DNA of 64,000 nt from Helianthus annuus (GCF_002127325.2 NC_035439.2:141700827-141764826); one strand, 5' to 3'. Shown: positions 43,086 through 61,010, counted from the stretch's first letter. Notes: generated by a model not told the origin, from the letters alone. Made by a program: numbers and translations.

Positions 43086-43267
43086 ATGCCTTTCTTTTAA
43101 TAAAAATAGTGATGTAAATAAATGTTTTACATTATAAAACAATGTAATTAACATTTTTTATAAAATAAATGTTGCTTACACTATATTCAAAAGATAATAG
43201 AATGTAAAATAAAAAAAAATAAAACATAATAATACGATTAAACAGTTTTACGTGTTACAACGAGACC

Positions 43268-46200
43268 CTACAACAAGTTAATAAAGTCTCTTCGTACACT
43301 TCTATTACTACGAAGTAACTTCTTACCCTCTGAAAGACGAGACATGTACATTGTCTCCCACTCCATAGCTTCAGTACTTCGATACATATTCCATAGTCCA
43401 TTCGGTGGAGGCATCGGACCATCATCCGTTAACTTAACCATGATGAAATGGCCATTTTCCACATAGGCAATCGAAAGAACAGAATGGCCCTCCGCCGGAC
43501 CATCAAACATGGGAAAGTATGTTTGACAAACACCATTGCTTAAATGTTGAACAACCACACCAAATTTTTGAGCCACCAACAATCCGGCGTATGGCAAGAA
43601 CATCCAGCATGCCATTGGTGCAGGTTCCACGTGCAACCAGTTTATTGATCGATATACTGTAGTGTAAAATCCCGGATCAAAAGAGTCAAGAAGAGGCATC
43701 CACCGGGCTTTGTTAATGAACATCTCATCCAGTAGCTCTTGGCGGACCCAAATCCAAGCATTCTGGTCCAACCCCAAACCCATAGCCACCGATCGAAACC
43801 CACAGTTACCGTTAGGCTGGGCATCTTCCATATGTGTTATGTATCTTCGGTACATAGATGGAAGCCAGTCCTTAAAACGATCGATCATGTTTTTGTACCT
43901 GTAATTGTAAAATATATTGTGGAAAATCTTTATCAGGGAAAATGTATGTATGGAAGTACGTAGGATATTATATAGGTCAATGATTGTTGACGTACCTATC
44001 CCCCACCAACAGTGGAAAATCTTCATCTATAATTTCAACTGTCTTTTTAGCCTTATTTTTCTTTGAACGACTGCGTTGCACTGCTGGCTTTTGAGCGTCC
44101 TCGTCCTTCTTTTGGCTTTTGCCTTTTGCTTCGGACCGGGTATCTTTACGTCTCGCAAACTCCTCCTTCTTTTTTTGTTGTGCTTTAGAGGTTGGGCGCC
44201 CCCCGAGTATCTTGTTGTACCTCAGGCGGTTGATGGTCAGTCATACTTGGATTCACCACCTCCTTTATCTTCGACAACATACTTTTTAACACTATCGGTG
44301 GTTGCGCCTTCAGTTGTTGCATGACTCTGTCCATTTCCTCCCGAAGATTATTATCGTCTTCCTTAAGTTCTTCAGCATTGAAATCTAGTTTTGTCCAGAA
44401 TTTGTCTACGGCGGCAAGAGGAATTTTGCAATCTGTATTTTAAAAACAATAGTTAGAAATGAGGGCGGGGGGTGGGTATTCATATGAAGTAGAATAAGCG
44501 GTTGAAGCCTGTTTTTATTACTTGTATTTTCCCACCACTCCATCTGACAAGCACATGGCAACCCACAACTCGTAAAAAGCACATGACCACAAGTCCCCCC
44601 TGCTGCGAGCAACGTACGTATCTTTTTCTTCTCCACAAGCAACAAATCTAGTGCTTTCAGGGAAACATTACCACGTAGGTTATCAAAGAATGATATCATG
44701 TGGTCCCCCATTTTCAAGGACCGGCTATCCTGAAAAGTGAGGTTTATTTGTATGCGTTGTGACTCTACAACTTTGTCAACAAGCCACACAAGTCTATGGA
44801 GCGAGCTATTTGGCCCCTTAAGGTATCTCTTAAACTTAGCATGTTGGCTTTCAACTCTGTTGGTTGTATGTTGACCAAAGTTAGGGCTTGTGTTAGTCCA
44901 GGCTGTAACAAACTTTTCTTTATAGGGTAGTAGCCAGACAGTATACAAATAGTCCAAAACTCCTGAAAAAAAACAGAATATAACGATTTGTAATGTTTGT
45001 ATTGTAACACCCCAACCAAAGGCTGAAACAAAATTTTTCTGATAAATTAACTATTTTTAAATAATTAATTAAACAAATACAACTATGTAATTATTGGATT
45101 AAATTGGTTAAAAATCGAATTTTGGGAAAAATATCAATTTTATATTTTCGAACATCATTCTGATGTTCAAATAATTATATAAAAATTTTCAGGTTTTATA
45201 AAATTAGTTTACTATTTTTATTGAATTTAATAAGATTAAAACTAACTTAATTCATAATAATTAGATAAAACCGGAAATAATTATAGTTTATATTTTTAGT
45301 AAAACAGGTTTGATGTATATGAGTTTATAAAAATGTTAGTTTTTATAAAAGCGATAAAAAACGTATAAAATAAAATAAAAGGTGTGTGCCCGGTTGGATT
45401 TTAAGAAGTATATAAAATAACTAATGTTAGGGTATATATCAGCTCCTGGACATGAGGATAAACTGGTAAAGAAGGGGTGCTTTTACACGAGTAGTCCGGG
45501 TTCGATCCTTGCTAAGGGGCGGGTTATACAAGAAACCCCCCATTTTTTGTTATTCTAATTAACGTTGTTAACTAAGTTAACTTCTTTTTTAAAGTATAAA
45601 ACAAGTAATGTTAGGGTATATATCAGCTCCTGGACAGGAGGATAAACTGGTAAAGAAGGGGTGCTTTTACACGAGTGGTCCGGGTTCGATCCTTGCTAAG
45701 GGGCGGGTTATACAAGAAACCCCCCTTTTTTGTTATTCTAACTAACATAGTTAACTAAGTTAATTTTTTTTAAAGGATTTCTTATTCAACATTTAACTTG
45801 GTTAATATTTTAGAGTTAAAATAAGTTTCAAACAAGGCAATTTCAACCCTTATACTATAGATTTCAATAATTACATTTTATGCCCAAATACTTTGTAGTT
45901 TTAAATAATGTCAAAATAACCCTAGACTATAACTTTCAATAAATGACAGTTTAGTCCCTGGACTTGGTTTTCACCATTTTTGTTATTCTAATTAACATAG
46001 TTAACTAAGTTAATTTTTTTTAAGGATTTCTTATTCAACATTTAACTGGGTTAAGATTTTAGAGTTAAAATAAGTTTCAAACAAGGCTATTTCAACCCTT
46101 TTACTTTAGATTTCAATAATTACATTTTATGCCCAATACTTTGTACTTTTAAATAATGTCAAAATAACCCCTAGACTATAACTTTCAATAAATGACAGTT

Positions 46201-48202
46201 TAGTCCCTGGACTTGGTTTTAACCATTTTTTAAGCAAGTTTCAAACAATGACAAACAAGTCCCTCAACTTATAGTTTCATAAAATGTCAAAATAGGCCCC
46301 TATAGTTTGTAATATAATACGTACCTGATCTATGGTCGTCAGTCAGTCGCGTAAATAGCCGCTCAAAGTTATAATTGTATAGCGTCTCAGTGGGAGAATT
46401 ACACAATCGAGACCAAGAAAGCTTGAATATTTTCCATTCTTCAGCCGTTGCAAATTTTGCCTTGGTGTGTTTTAGAATATTTTGTGAGATGTGCCACCGA
46501 CATAGCAATTTGGATGCTTTTGGGAATAGTTTATCGCAAGCATTCATCAAAGCTTTATCGCAATCTGTTACTATCACGCGCGGTTCCATACCCTCTTCCA
46601 ACAATCCTTTGAGGTTCTGTAGGACCCACAAGAAGTTATCCTGTTTTTCTTTAGAGATAAAAGCATGAGCGACACAAAACGACTTGTGTGTCGATGTCAC
46701 ACCCACAATTTGAACAAACGGAAGTCTATACTCATTAGTTTTGTAAGTGGTATCAATCATCAACACATGTGGGAAAGCACGCCACATATCGTACGAGTAC
46801 CGATGAACAAAAAAAACCTCCTCGACCGCATTTGTTTCGGGATTCACCCGGGTGTGGTAAACATACCTTCCTTCATGCAACATTTGCTCCAATATCTGCA
46901 TTGGAGTCCGATCACCGTACATTTTGACTTTAATCTTTTTTATCACGTTTTGTATGTCTCGTAGAATGCACACGCTCTGTGGGTTTTGTTTTCTTATGGT
47001 TAAATGTATGTTCGTAGGCTCCATGTTTTGAATATAAAGTCTCTCTACCAATAATTCTTCGTCTGGGGTCAACCTTCTTGCAAACGCGTGACCCTCGAGA
47101 AATACCGCAGGCTCATGGTTATGATCCTTTTGCTTCACCACTAAGCTCCAATTGCCACTACTTGCGTCTAGTTTCCCTATCATTTTAAAAGGACACCCAA
47201 TCTTCTTGCTACCAGAACGCCGAACTGTTGCTTTACTTTTGCATGTGCCTCCACGGTCGCATTGCAACCATATCTTCACTGTCCTTGCTGACGAATCTTC
47301 ACCTTTTGTTACCGTTCGTTGGGTCACAATGACGTAACCTTTCGCAATTTCTGTTTTGTAAGCCCAATTCTTTAACTCGTGAAGTGTCGCAAATACCTGA
47401 AACAACGGTAATTTAAAAGTATGTTTAAAACTATATTTGTTTAAAATCTAATAAACCTTATACATAACGAATAACACGTAAACAAAATCCACTTTTTCTA
47501 AATTCTAATAGGCACACTTCTAATAAACCTATACATAACGAATAACACGTATACAAAATCAAAATTGTCTAAAATTTAATAAACATTATACATAACGAAT
47601 AACACGTAAGTGACGGTAATGTTATACCTTTCCTTGTTTTTTTGGGTCATTAGCACCATCGTCCTTTTCACCACCATCGTCCCCGCCACCACCATCGTCC
47701 CAGCCACCACCATCGTCCCAGCCACCACCATCGTCCCAGCCACCACCATCTTCCTCGTCTTGATCACTTTCCTCGAAGTGTGTAACACCTTTCTCGATTT
47801 CGTTCTCGTCTTCCTCGATGTCAAAAGCACCTTCCTCGGACTTTTTCAGCTTGCGTTGTTTTTCCTGATGGGAATGGAATGGTAAGTCCCGTATGCATGT
47901 TTTTCCTGTTGCGGATAGCTTTGAGCCACGTAAGATGGTCCCGCCTCCTCTACGACCTGAAACAACTTAATGGTTATACTAAAATAACCAAAACGACAAT
48001 ATGAATTTTTTACCTGGTTCAAATCAGGCACCACGGACCGCACACTCCCTTCCTGATGCGAATGGTAAGTTCCGGCGTGTTGCGGACGCACGGAAACCAC
48101 CTCCTCCTCACCTCGATCAACGCCGGGTAACCAAACGCTTTCGGAGACATATGACTCATTCGAAATTTCACCAAAAAAATATCCAAAGTCCCAATTTGAC
48201 AT
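43268..48202 (-). CDS. MULE transposase with FAR1, MULE, SWIM and OTU domains, six exons, two 1-nt frameshifts
   Basis: Exons, with splice sites read by eye: 48202-48014, 47956-47628, 47396-46325, 44962-44522, 44432-43996 and 43898-43268, all GT-AG. Phases agree across introns. Exon 1 starts MSNWDFGYF. Exon 2 is acidic with three GGGWDD repeats. Exon 3 carries a FAR1-type zinc finger (CDRGGTCKSK...KDHNHEP) and the MULE core (LMIDTTYK, VTDCDKALMNA, CRWHISQNI). Exon 4 has TNRVESQHAKFK and a SWIM-like CGLPCACQ. Exon 5 is basic (GRP motif region, many Lys). Exon 6 is an OTU cysteine-protease-like domain with DAQPNGNCGFRS and a late His in NGHFIMVKL. Two single-base indels break the frame, in exon 2 near 47875 and in a six-C run at 44199-44204. 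They could be mutations or base-call errors. Full length would be about 1030 residues. FAR1-MULE-OTU fusions are known from plant genomes. The OTU substrate is unknown. Confidence 0.8.
45430..46229. repeat. Two tandem repeat blocks in transposase intron 3 (SINE-like pair and 250-bp pair)
   Basis: A SINE-like unit with GGATAAACTGGTAAAG and the B-box GGGTTCGATCC, ending in CCCCCC and T runs, occurs twice at a period of 184 bp (45430 and 45614). Directly after, a 250-bp unit beginning TGTTATTCTAA occurs twice (45731 and 45981). The intron also holds TGTAACACCCCAACC at 45003, an LTR-like start without a partner. Confidence 0.75.
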
Positions 48203-48334
48203 CGTGATTCGAATCTAATTTAACCAGACCGTTTATTTGAAAATTTTTATCATTTTCATCACTTTTTTGGGATTTTTGAACATTTGTATTACATAAATCC
48301 CGTAAGCTTGGGGTAAAAGGAAAAAATTCGAAAC

Positions 48335-48660
48335 AATACGCAGCGTATAGGGCCATGAGCGCGTATATGCGGATCACCTTTTCAGCCTTTTCAGTCTGAA
48401 CTCAGCTGTCTTGCCAGCAATATACCTTAAATTCAGAGATTATAGTACCAATGAGCAGTGTATAATGCAATGAGAGGCGTATAGGGTTTAATGCTCCAAC
48501 TACCACCTTTCTAATACAGCGTTCATAGGGCAATGAGGGTCGTATAACTTTACTTTTTCTGACATAATTAATGCACTCAAACCCTATACAACCCTCATTG
48601 CCTTATACGGGGCTGCTGGGGGGGGGGGTGTCTTTGGGGGATGTACCAGTACCCTCACCC
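48335..48660. promoter_or_regulatory. Right terminal region of the MULE, transposase promoter with four motif copies
   Basis: Motif copies lie at 48335-48370, 48455-48486 (CAATGAGAGGCGTATAGGG), 48515-48547 (CATAGGGCAATGAGGGTCGT) and 48580-48610 (TATACAACCCTCATTGCCTT). They lie 130-410 bp upstream of the transposase ATG. The terminus GTACCCTCACCC ends at 48660. MULE termini normally double as transposase promoters and transposase-binding sites. Confidence 0.65.
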
Positions 48661-48705
48661 AATTTTTTTTGGAATACCCCTGATTTAGTGGGCCAGTTCC
48701 TAGTG
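48661..48705. mobile_element. hAT-like remnant, right half
   Basis: GGAATACCCCTGATTTAGTG and GGCCAGTTCC resemble GGATTCTTCTAAATTAATG and GGCTAGCTCC at 2462-2495. It is the partner of 16973-17423. Confidence 0.45.
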
Positions 48706-50367
48706 TGTTCTATAAGTGGGAGGTTGTTATTGACATGGACATCAACGATGGCAAGCGTGCTTTAAGGCTTAGAAAGAACGGTAAAATCGTGACTTGCTTG
48801 CTTAAAATACGATTATGATGTTGTAATGTCTAATAGTAGAATAAGACTCATTATCTTTGTTGTAAAAGAAAAGCTTCAGCCGTAGCGAAAACCAAACCTC
48901 CTTTTTCTTTATGATGTACCCAAAAGGAAACAAGCATGCCATGCTTTCTTACATAGAGTGGATTTAAAGATAAGTAACAATATGCGCCACCAATATGATA
49001 TCTAATCCAAAATATCACAAACTTTATGATAAACAATAACGATTGGACGAATATGACAAAGCTTTTGATGTTGAAGCCATAACGATTGGACGGTTTATCT
49101 AGTTAGGCAAATAATATGAGAAAGAATGTTTTGGAAGAAACTTAATATAATTTTATGTGTTGTTGACTTAGTGTATGTTATTTTTGCACATAATAAATTA
49201 ATCGATGGGAGACAGGTGTCATTCATTAGAGTTATTTCTTTTTTGGTTTTTCCATCTTTATCTTCAACTTAAGTTTAGATTATTAATTTTTAAATAAAGT
49301 ATTTATCTTCTATTTAATTATGGATAATTATTATTAATTAAAGTTAATTTTAATTTTGGATGATAAATTTTTAATTAAATCCCTTATCTTCTACTTAATT
49401 ATGGATAAATATTATTAATTAAAGTTAATTATTATATCGTTATCTAAATAAAACATCAATATCTATTTATATTTATCTATATTTATATATCAAAATCTAA
49501 TCTTCTAAATTTTAATAAAGACTTCCAATTAATGGCACATCACATTTTCTCCCTTAACCTAAAAAAGTTATTTATATTTTTTTAACCTTTTTAACAATTA
49601 AATAATACATAAATATCACTTATCAATAATAATAAAATTAATTAATAGATAATTCCAAATAATTAATTAATTAAAAAGGTTTAAAAAGTTTAATTAGTTA
49701 CAAATCATTACACATGTTTGTGTAGTACCCAAAAGTTAATTTACATATTTATAATATTTATCCACAAATATTAACGTATCAATATAACACAATGAGCAAT
49801 GAATATATTTAATTGAAATATATTATTAATTGTAATACAGTGCAATGGGTTCGTCATATATTACAAGTAAAGATTAACTTTTTAATAATTAATTAAAGAA
49901 ATTTACTTTTTTTAATGATTAGCTAATTAACAATTCTAAATAATATCAACCCATGTAATACACAGGTTTATAATACACGTGTAATAATTAACTAAACATG
50001 TTTATCATTTATATTTTTCTTTTTTTTTTATATTCAACTTTTGTAATACACGGATTTTCAAAGAATGTTACTTATCACTTACATATATATTAGTAACAAC
50101 ATACTAATCTACTTTTTATTTATCAATCTCATAATAATTATAAGCAACAAATTAACTATATTATATTTCTTAAAACTATTTTTTACGATAATATTTATTT
50201 ATTTAACCCGTATAATACATAGGGTTTTAATCTAATATATTATATATATGGGAATAATCTTTGTTGTAATAGCATACTATTTGTATATACTTCTTTATAA
50301 ATTAAATCTTTTGTTAATATTTTGTTTTACTTATTATAAACCGGATTATGAATTGAAATTAGGTTTA
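48706..50367. other. AT-rich spacer, nothing coding
   Basis: Very AT-rich. A sequence of about 45 bp with TTAATTATGGATAA and TTATTAATTAAAGTTAATT occurs twice near 49310 and 49390. No gene, RNA or element ends are recognised. Confidence 0.6.
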
Positions 50368-50777
50368 GGGGGTGTTTGGGGTTGAGTTTTGAAGGAGATT
50401 TTTAGATTATTGAGTTTTGAAATCGTAAATAATCAGTTTTGAGTGTTTGGGTAAAAAAAAATTAAAAAATTGATTATCTGCGTTTAGAAAGTTACAAAAC
50501 GCAGTTTTCCAAAAGCAACTCCCCCACCTACTGCAACAAAACGCAGTTTTCCAAAAATTGATTATTTGCGTTTCGAAAAGGATTTTCACTTGTTTATTTT
50601 TATTAAATATATATTTGCCAAACACTCAAATAGTTGATTATCTGATTATTGTGATATCAAGCAACATAATCAAATCCAAACACTATCTTTCAAAATCACG
50701 TTTCGTTACAGTTAATTATCTGATTCTGATTATTCAAAACGCATAATTTATTTTCAAACTCAACCCCGAACACCCTC
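50368..50777. mobile_element. PIF/Harbinger-like MITE
   Basis: The left end GGGGGTGTTTGGGGTTGAGT and the inverted right end GAGGGTGTTCGGGGTTGAGT are flanked by TTA (50365-50367 and 50778-50780). AAACGCAGTTTTCCAAAA words repeat inside. Non-coding. Confidence 0.75.
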
Positions 50778-50814
50778 TTAACCTACTTACGTTCAAAGCA
50801 GCTAGTTAACTGAA

Positions 50815-52047
50815 GAGTTAATTACACCATTAGTCCCTGTGGTTTATGGAAAGTAACAAGGTCAGGTACTAATAGTTTAAAATCATGTTCTAAGGTTCTA
50901 ACTTTTCAATTTATGACAACCTGGGGTATTAACACTAACTTTTGTTAACTTTTCTGTTAAGTTTGAATGAAATTACTAAAATACCCTTTTAACAACTATA
51001 AGAGCCTTTTATGTAATTATCTTTATCTTAATACATGGATCATTATAATTAAATTTATCTCAAAGTTTGACTTTTCCTTTTCTTTTGTTTTGTTCTTCAC
51101 CAGATTCTATTCTCACCCACCCATGTTTCTGTGAATTGGTCGGCAACGAGCTATGCACTTGATCTGTCAGTTGAATTGTTGAAGAAGAAGGTTTGATATT
51201 GTAGGTGTCGAGTAAAAGGTTTGATTTGTAAGTTTACTGGAGACTAATACTAAAAAGGGTTTGAATGGTCGGAGGTGACTGCGATCGTAAGGGAAATATT
51301 CATCTAATTTGAAGGGTGCCGGGGCACCATGGGATTTAAGGCTATGATTTTGATTATAAACTAAGAGATAAGGATTGTTGCTCCATATAAATGAACTACC
51401 AACTTTAAATTGGGATATAATAGTTTATTGTTGTTTATGTGTTCTTTAGTTTGTTTACAAGAGTTGATTTGAAAGTATTTAAGAAATTATTAAAAGATGA
51501 AGATGAAAACAGGTTGAATATGAATATGATGGATACAATTGCTCCTCACCTAAAGTTAAGTAATTTTGTTTCTGATGATAAAGAAGTTCTGGCTTTGGTT
51601 GACTTTGATCTCATAAAAGGAAATGGGTTTCAAAGAACTTTGCCACAACATTTATGAAAGTAATATCGAAAATGAAAGGGGGTGGTTATCGTTGGGATTT
51701 TGTTGCAAGGAAAAATTGAAACCAAAATCGAAATTGTTTCGACACCTATTTGTCAGAACAAAATAAAAGAAAAGGAAAAGTCAAAGTTTGAGATAAATTT
51801 AATTATACAAATGATCCATGTATTACAGATAAAGATAATTTATAATTATATAAATAGCCCTTATAGTTGTTATAAGGGTATTTTAGTAATTTTATTCAAA
51901 CTTAACAGAAAAGTTAACAAAAGTTAGTGTTAATACCCCAGGTTGTTACAAATTAAAAAGTTAGAACCTTAGAACATAATTTTAAACTATTAGTACCTGA
52001 CATTGTTACTTTCTATAAACCACAGGGACTAATGGTGTAATTAACTC
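50815..52047. mobile_element. Non-autonomous MULE, 1233 bp, with about 270-bp terminal inverted repeats
   Basis: Ends GAGTTAATTACACCATTAGT pair in inverted order with no mismatch over the first 30 bp, and similarity runs to about 51085 and 51770. A perfect 9-bp duplication TTAACTGAA lies at 50806-50814 and 52048-52056. The internal 685 bp is unrelated to transposases. It holds a 72-codon frame at 51439-51657 (FKKLLKDEDENRLNM), which might be a captured gene piece, though I do not recognise it. Confidence 0.9.
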
Positions 52048-52125
52048 TTAACTGAATTTACCAAACTATCTTTACCCTTTACAACCAAAATTGATTACTT
52101 CTAAAATATTCAAAACCTGAAACAT

Positions 52126-52340
52126 TGGTTACAGGTTTGATTTTACCGTGCTTTACCCTATCCTCATCCCTAGACCCTAAAGACTAATTAGGGTGGGCTA
52201 TGTTTAATAAAAACTGTCATCCACAAGTTATATATAGAAATAAATATTCTATGTCAGTGGTTATAGGTTTGATTTTACCGTGCTTTACCCTATCCTCATC
52301 CCTATACCCTAAAAACTAACTAAGGGGGCTATGTTTATTA
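52126..52340. repeat. Tandem duplication, about 132-bp unit
   Basis: GGTTTGATTTTACCGTGCTT followed by TACCCTATCCTCATCC occurs at about 52132 and 52264. Part of the unit (ATATAGAAATAAATAT) recurs after the next element near 53520. Confidence 0.7.
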
Positions 52341-52343
52341 TAA

Positions 52344-53496
52344 GGGGATGGCTAAATGCACCCCTATTTTTACTAATCATACCACTTTTTAAAAAATATT
52401 AGTTTAAAGTTTGTTAAATTGCACCCTTCTAAAGTTTCTTGTTTTTATTTTAAAAATCAAATTCATTCACGTAACTATACTTTTATAATATATACTATTA
52501 CTCGATTTATTTATGTGTTATGTTCGTTATTTTCTATTTTAAAAATCAGCTTACTTAATAATCTTCTAAATTCATTTACTAACTATACTTTTATAATATA
52601 TATTAATACTCAACTAATTTATGTATTACAATTTTATCAGAGGCTATTCCAAATAAAAGAGATGCAAATTTACGTAGATTTATTTTTAAATAAATAATAT
52701 TAGCTGACTAATCTTTTATATTTGACATTCTAGCAACAATAAATTAATTTCATCTCATATAGATGTATCATGCTATAACATCAACACCATCGAATAAGGA
52801 AAATAAAAATTCATGTAAAAAGTGAAGTCACAGCTAACATAAGTTTTTTTAAAATAGCAATGACATTAAAAGGGCAAAAGCCCACCAGCTAGATGCTGGA
52901 AACAAATACAGGAAAAAAGTGAGACTAACTCACTTGGTAGAGGCTCTTGTTTTTTAGTTTGAGATCTTGGGTTTAATCCTAAACAAAGGTAATTTATTTG
53001 TAAATATAGAAGTTTGGGAGAATAACATTAGCCATTCATAAAAAATACAGGAAAAGGACAGAACGAGACAAGAAAATGAAAAAAACAAACAAACTCAATC
53101 TCATCCTAACGTAAGTTTATTGTATTTAAGATTGATACTTCATTTTTCAACATTTATGTACCCGTTTTATAGAATAAATAAAAATAATATGTCGTATAGA
53201 GGCAGATCGATGGGCAATACACAACCTCAATCAATATTAAAAAAAAAAACTTAGGTTTACAAACTTATTTTATTTGCATTGTAAAAGACAACATATAAAT
53301 TGATTTTGTCCCAATTAAAGACAATATATTGTAATGAAATCACAGTCTCATCTACTCATAAGTACGGTGAAATTACAAAACATAAAATAAAGGATAAAAA
53401 TGACAAAAAACAAACAAAAAGGTTTAACTTGTATTAATGTAAAATATAAGGGAAGGGGGTAAGTTCAGTAAAAAGGGGGTGCATTTAGCATCACCC
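52344..53496. mobile_element. Non-autonomous TIR transposon, 1153 bp, containing a SINE-like piece
   Basis: The left end GGGGATGGCTAAATGCACCC pairs with the inverted right end GGGTGATGCTAAATGCACCC, and pairing continues to TTTTTACT. TTATAA stands on both sides (52338-52343 and 53497-53502). Inside, 52915-52990 has ACTCACTTGGTAGAGG and GGGTTTAATCC, like tRNA boxes of a SINE. No coding frame. The superfamily is uncertain. Confidence 0.65.
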
Positions 53497-53762
53497 TTAT
53501 AATTATAAATCACAAGTTAAATATAGAAATAAATATCCTACATCCTTTTGGATTGTAACACAACGACTATAAATGACAAGGCTACAAACTGTATTAAGCT
53601 CTTGATTTTTATGACGACAATCTATTGAATTATTGGTATGTGACAAAACTTTAAAAAACATATGAAAGAGAAAAGAATGTTAAGCATTTAAAAATATTTG
53701 TTGGACGATGAAGACAGTTTTGACTAAATTAAGGCATAACGTGCAAGATTCTTAATGTAACA

Positions 53763-53843
53763 TTGTCAACCTCACCTTAAAGACTGCTTTTGCAGTACAC
53801 CTGAGGATGAGATTTCATTTGCTATGTATATATATAGATATAA
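53763..53843 (+). promoter_or_regulatory. Promoter of subtilase 1
   Basis: A block of about 37 bp, CTCACCTTAAAGACTGCTTT and TGCAGTACA, is shared with subtilase 2 (58398-58434). A TATA-rich stretch TATATATATAGATATAAA follows at 53826-53843, about 45 bp before the ATG. Confidence 0.55.
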
Positions 53844-53885
53844 ACAATCTCTCAGTTTTATCTGTACAACACCATCTTGTAATCA

Positions 53886-58030
<4,145 letters not shown>

Positions 58031-58532
58031 CATAGTCTAAACTGTAAAGTTTTAAATCTAGAACTTTATATTATTATGGTATTCCCAACTGCCATCTCTT
58101 CTAAGGGGTTGCAATGGTTGGTGCTACCGATTGGAAACACATATATATATGATTGTAATGTAATCTGATTGTGTATGTACATGTGTTGTATAAGATATAA
58201 TCAATATATACAAAAGTGTTCTATCCATTCCTTTGTGTGCATTTCAACATTTAGTTTCCATCAAAGTTATAATTGTTGGTGGTTTCTATGCTTCGCTTCT
58301 TTCAACGGTCAGGATTAACAATTTTAGTTAGATGATGAAGACCCTTGTTTTTTTTAAATAAATTAGGGTATAATTTGCCGGATTTTCAATTTATTATTGT
58401 CAAACTCACCTTAAAGACGGCTTTTGCAGTACATTCGATGATTTCTACAACATAGGATTATTGTTGAGAAAACAATGAGTTTTGGTTTGCTATAAATATA
58501 TAATTACACAAGTTGCATAAATAACACCATTA
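58031..58532 (+). promoter_or_regulatory. Intergenic region and promoter of subtilase 2
   Basis: It holds the 3' flank of subtilase 1, then at 58398-58434 the shared block CTCACCTTAAAGACGGCTTT, and a TATA box TATAAATATA at 58491-58500, 33 bp before the ATG. Confidence 0.6.
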
Positions 58533-60657
<2,125 letters not shown>

Positions 60658-60884
60658 GTAAACGACTTCCTTAAAATCATCAACTTATAGTGACATAAAT
60701 CCATTCCAAATTTGTGACATTCATAATCTAAAAGCACTTATGGTAGTCGAGTTAATTATCTATTATTGTTTATTATTTTATGATGTATCATTTATTTTTA
60801 AGTTTACTTGTTAGTGGTAATTCTATTCCTAGTTTTAACATCATGTAAGTTCTTGACATGTTTTCTTTATCTCATTATCTCATT

Positions 60885-61010
60885 ATCTTGTAATACAGTT
60901 ACCAATGTGCTTGTAGCCTAGTGGGTCCCCCCACCCATAAGGTTCAAGTTCTATAGTGGTTCGAAAAAGGTGTAGATTTACGAGTAGGATAAGAATTTAG
61001 AAGGGTGCAT
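60885..61010 (+). repeat. tRNA-related SINE-like segment
   Basis: GTAGCCTAGTGGG resembles an A box, and AAGGTTCAAGTTC, 25 bp on, a B box. No clear ends were found. It could lie within the Athila LTR or just left of it. Confidence 0.4.

Larger units (their letters stand above)
17424..48660 (-). mobile_element. Large Mutator-like element (MULE) with five genes and nested insertions
   Basis: A perfect 9-bp direct repeat AATTTTTTT lies at 17415-17423 and 48661-48669. The ends read GGGTCTGGT and, inverted, GGGTGAGGGTACTGGT, both followed by ACATCCCC and then by the CTCATTG motif. The right end precedes a MULE transposase gene reading inward. Subtracting the chromovirus at 19231-36955 leaves about 13.5 kb. 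Contents from right to left: a FAR1-MULE-SWIM-OTU transposase, an ATHILA-ORF1-like gene, unknown gene B, a GRF zinc-finger gene on the plus strand, and unknown gene A with an inverted duplication near the left end. Nine-base target duplications and terminal transposase promoters are standard for MULEs. The terminal repeats are short and imperfect here. Confidence 0.8.

Noticed and set aside
45003..45020. LTR start TGTAACACCCCAACC in the transposase intron
   Set aside because: No matching end, partner LTR or target duplication was found.
45480..45520. tRNA gene suggested by GGGTTCGATCC
   Set aside because: No cloverleaf can be drawn around it, and the segment is part of a duplicated SINE-like repeat.
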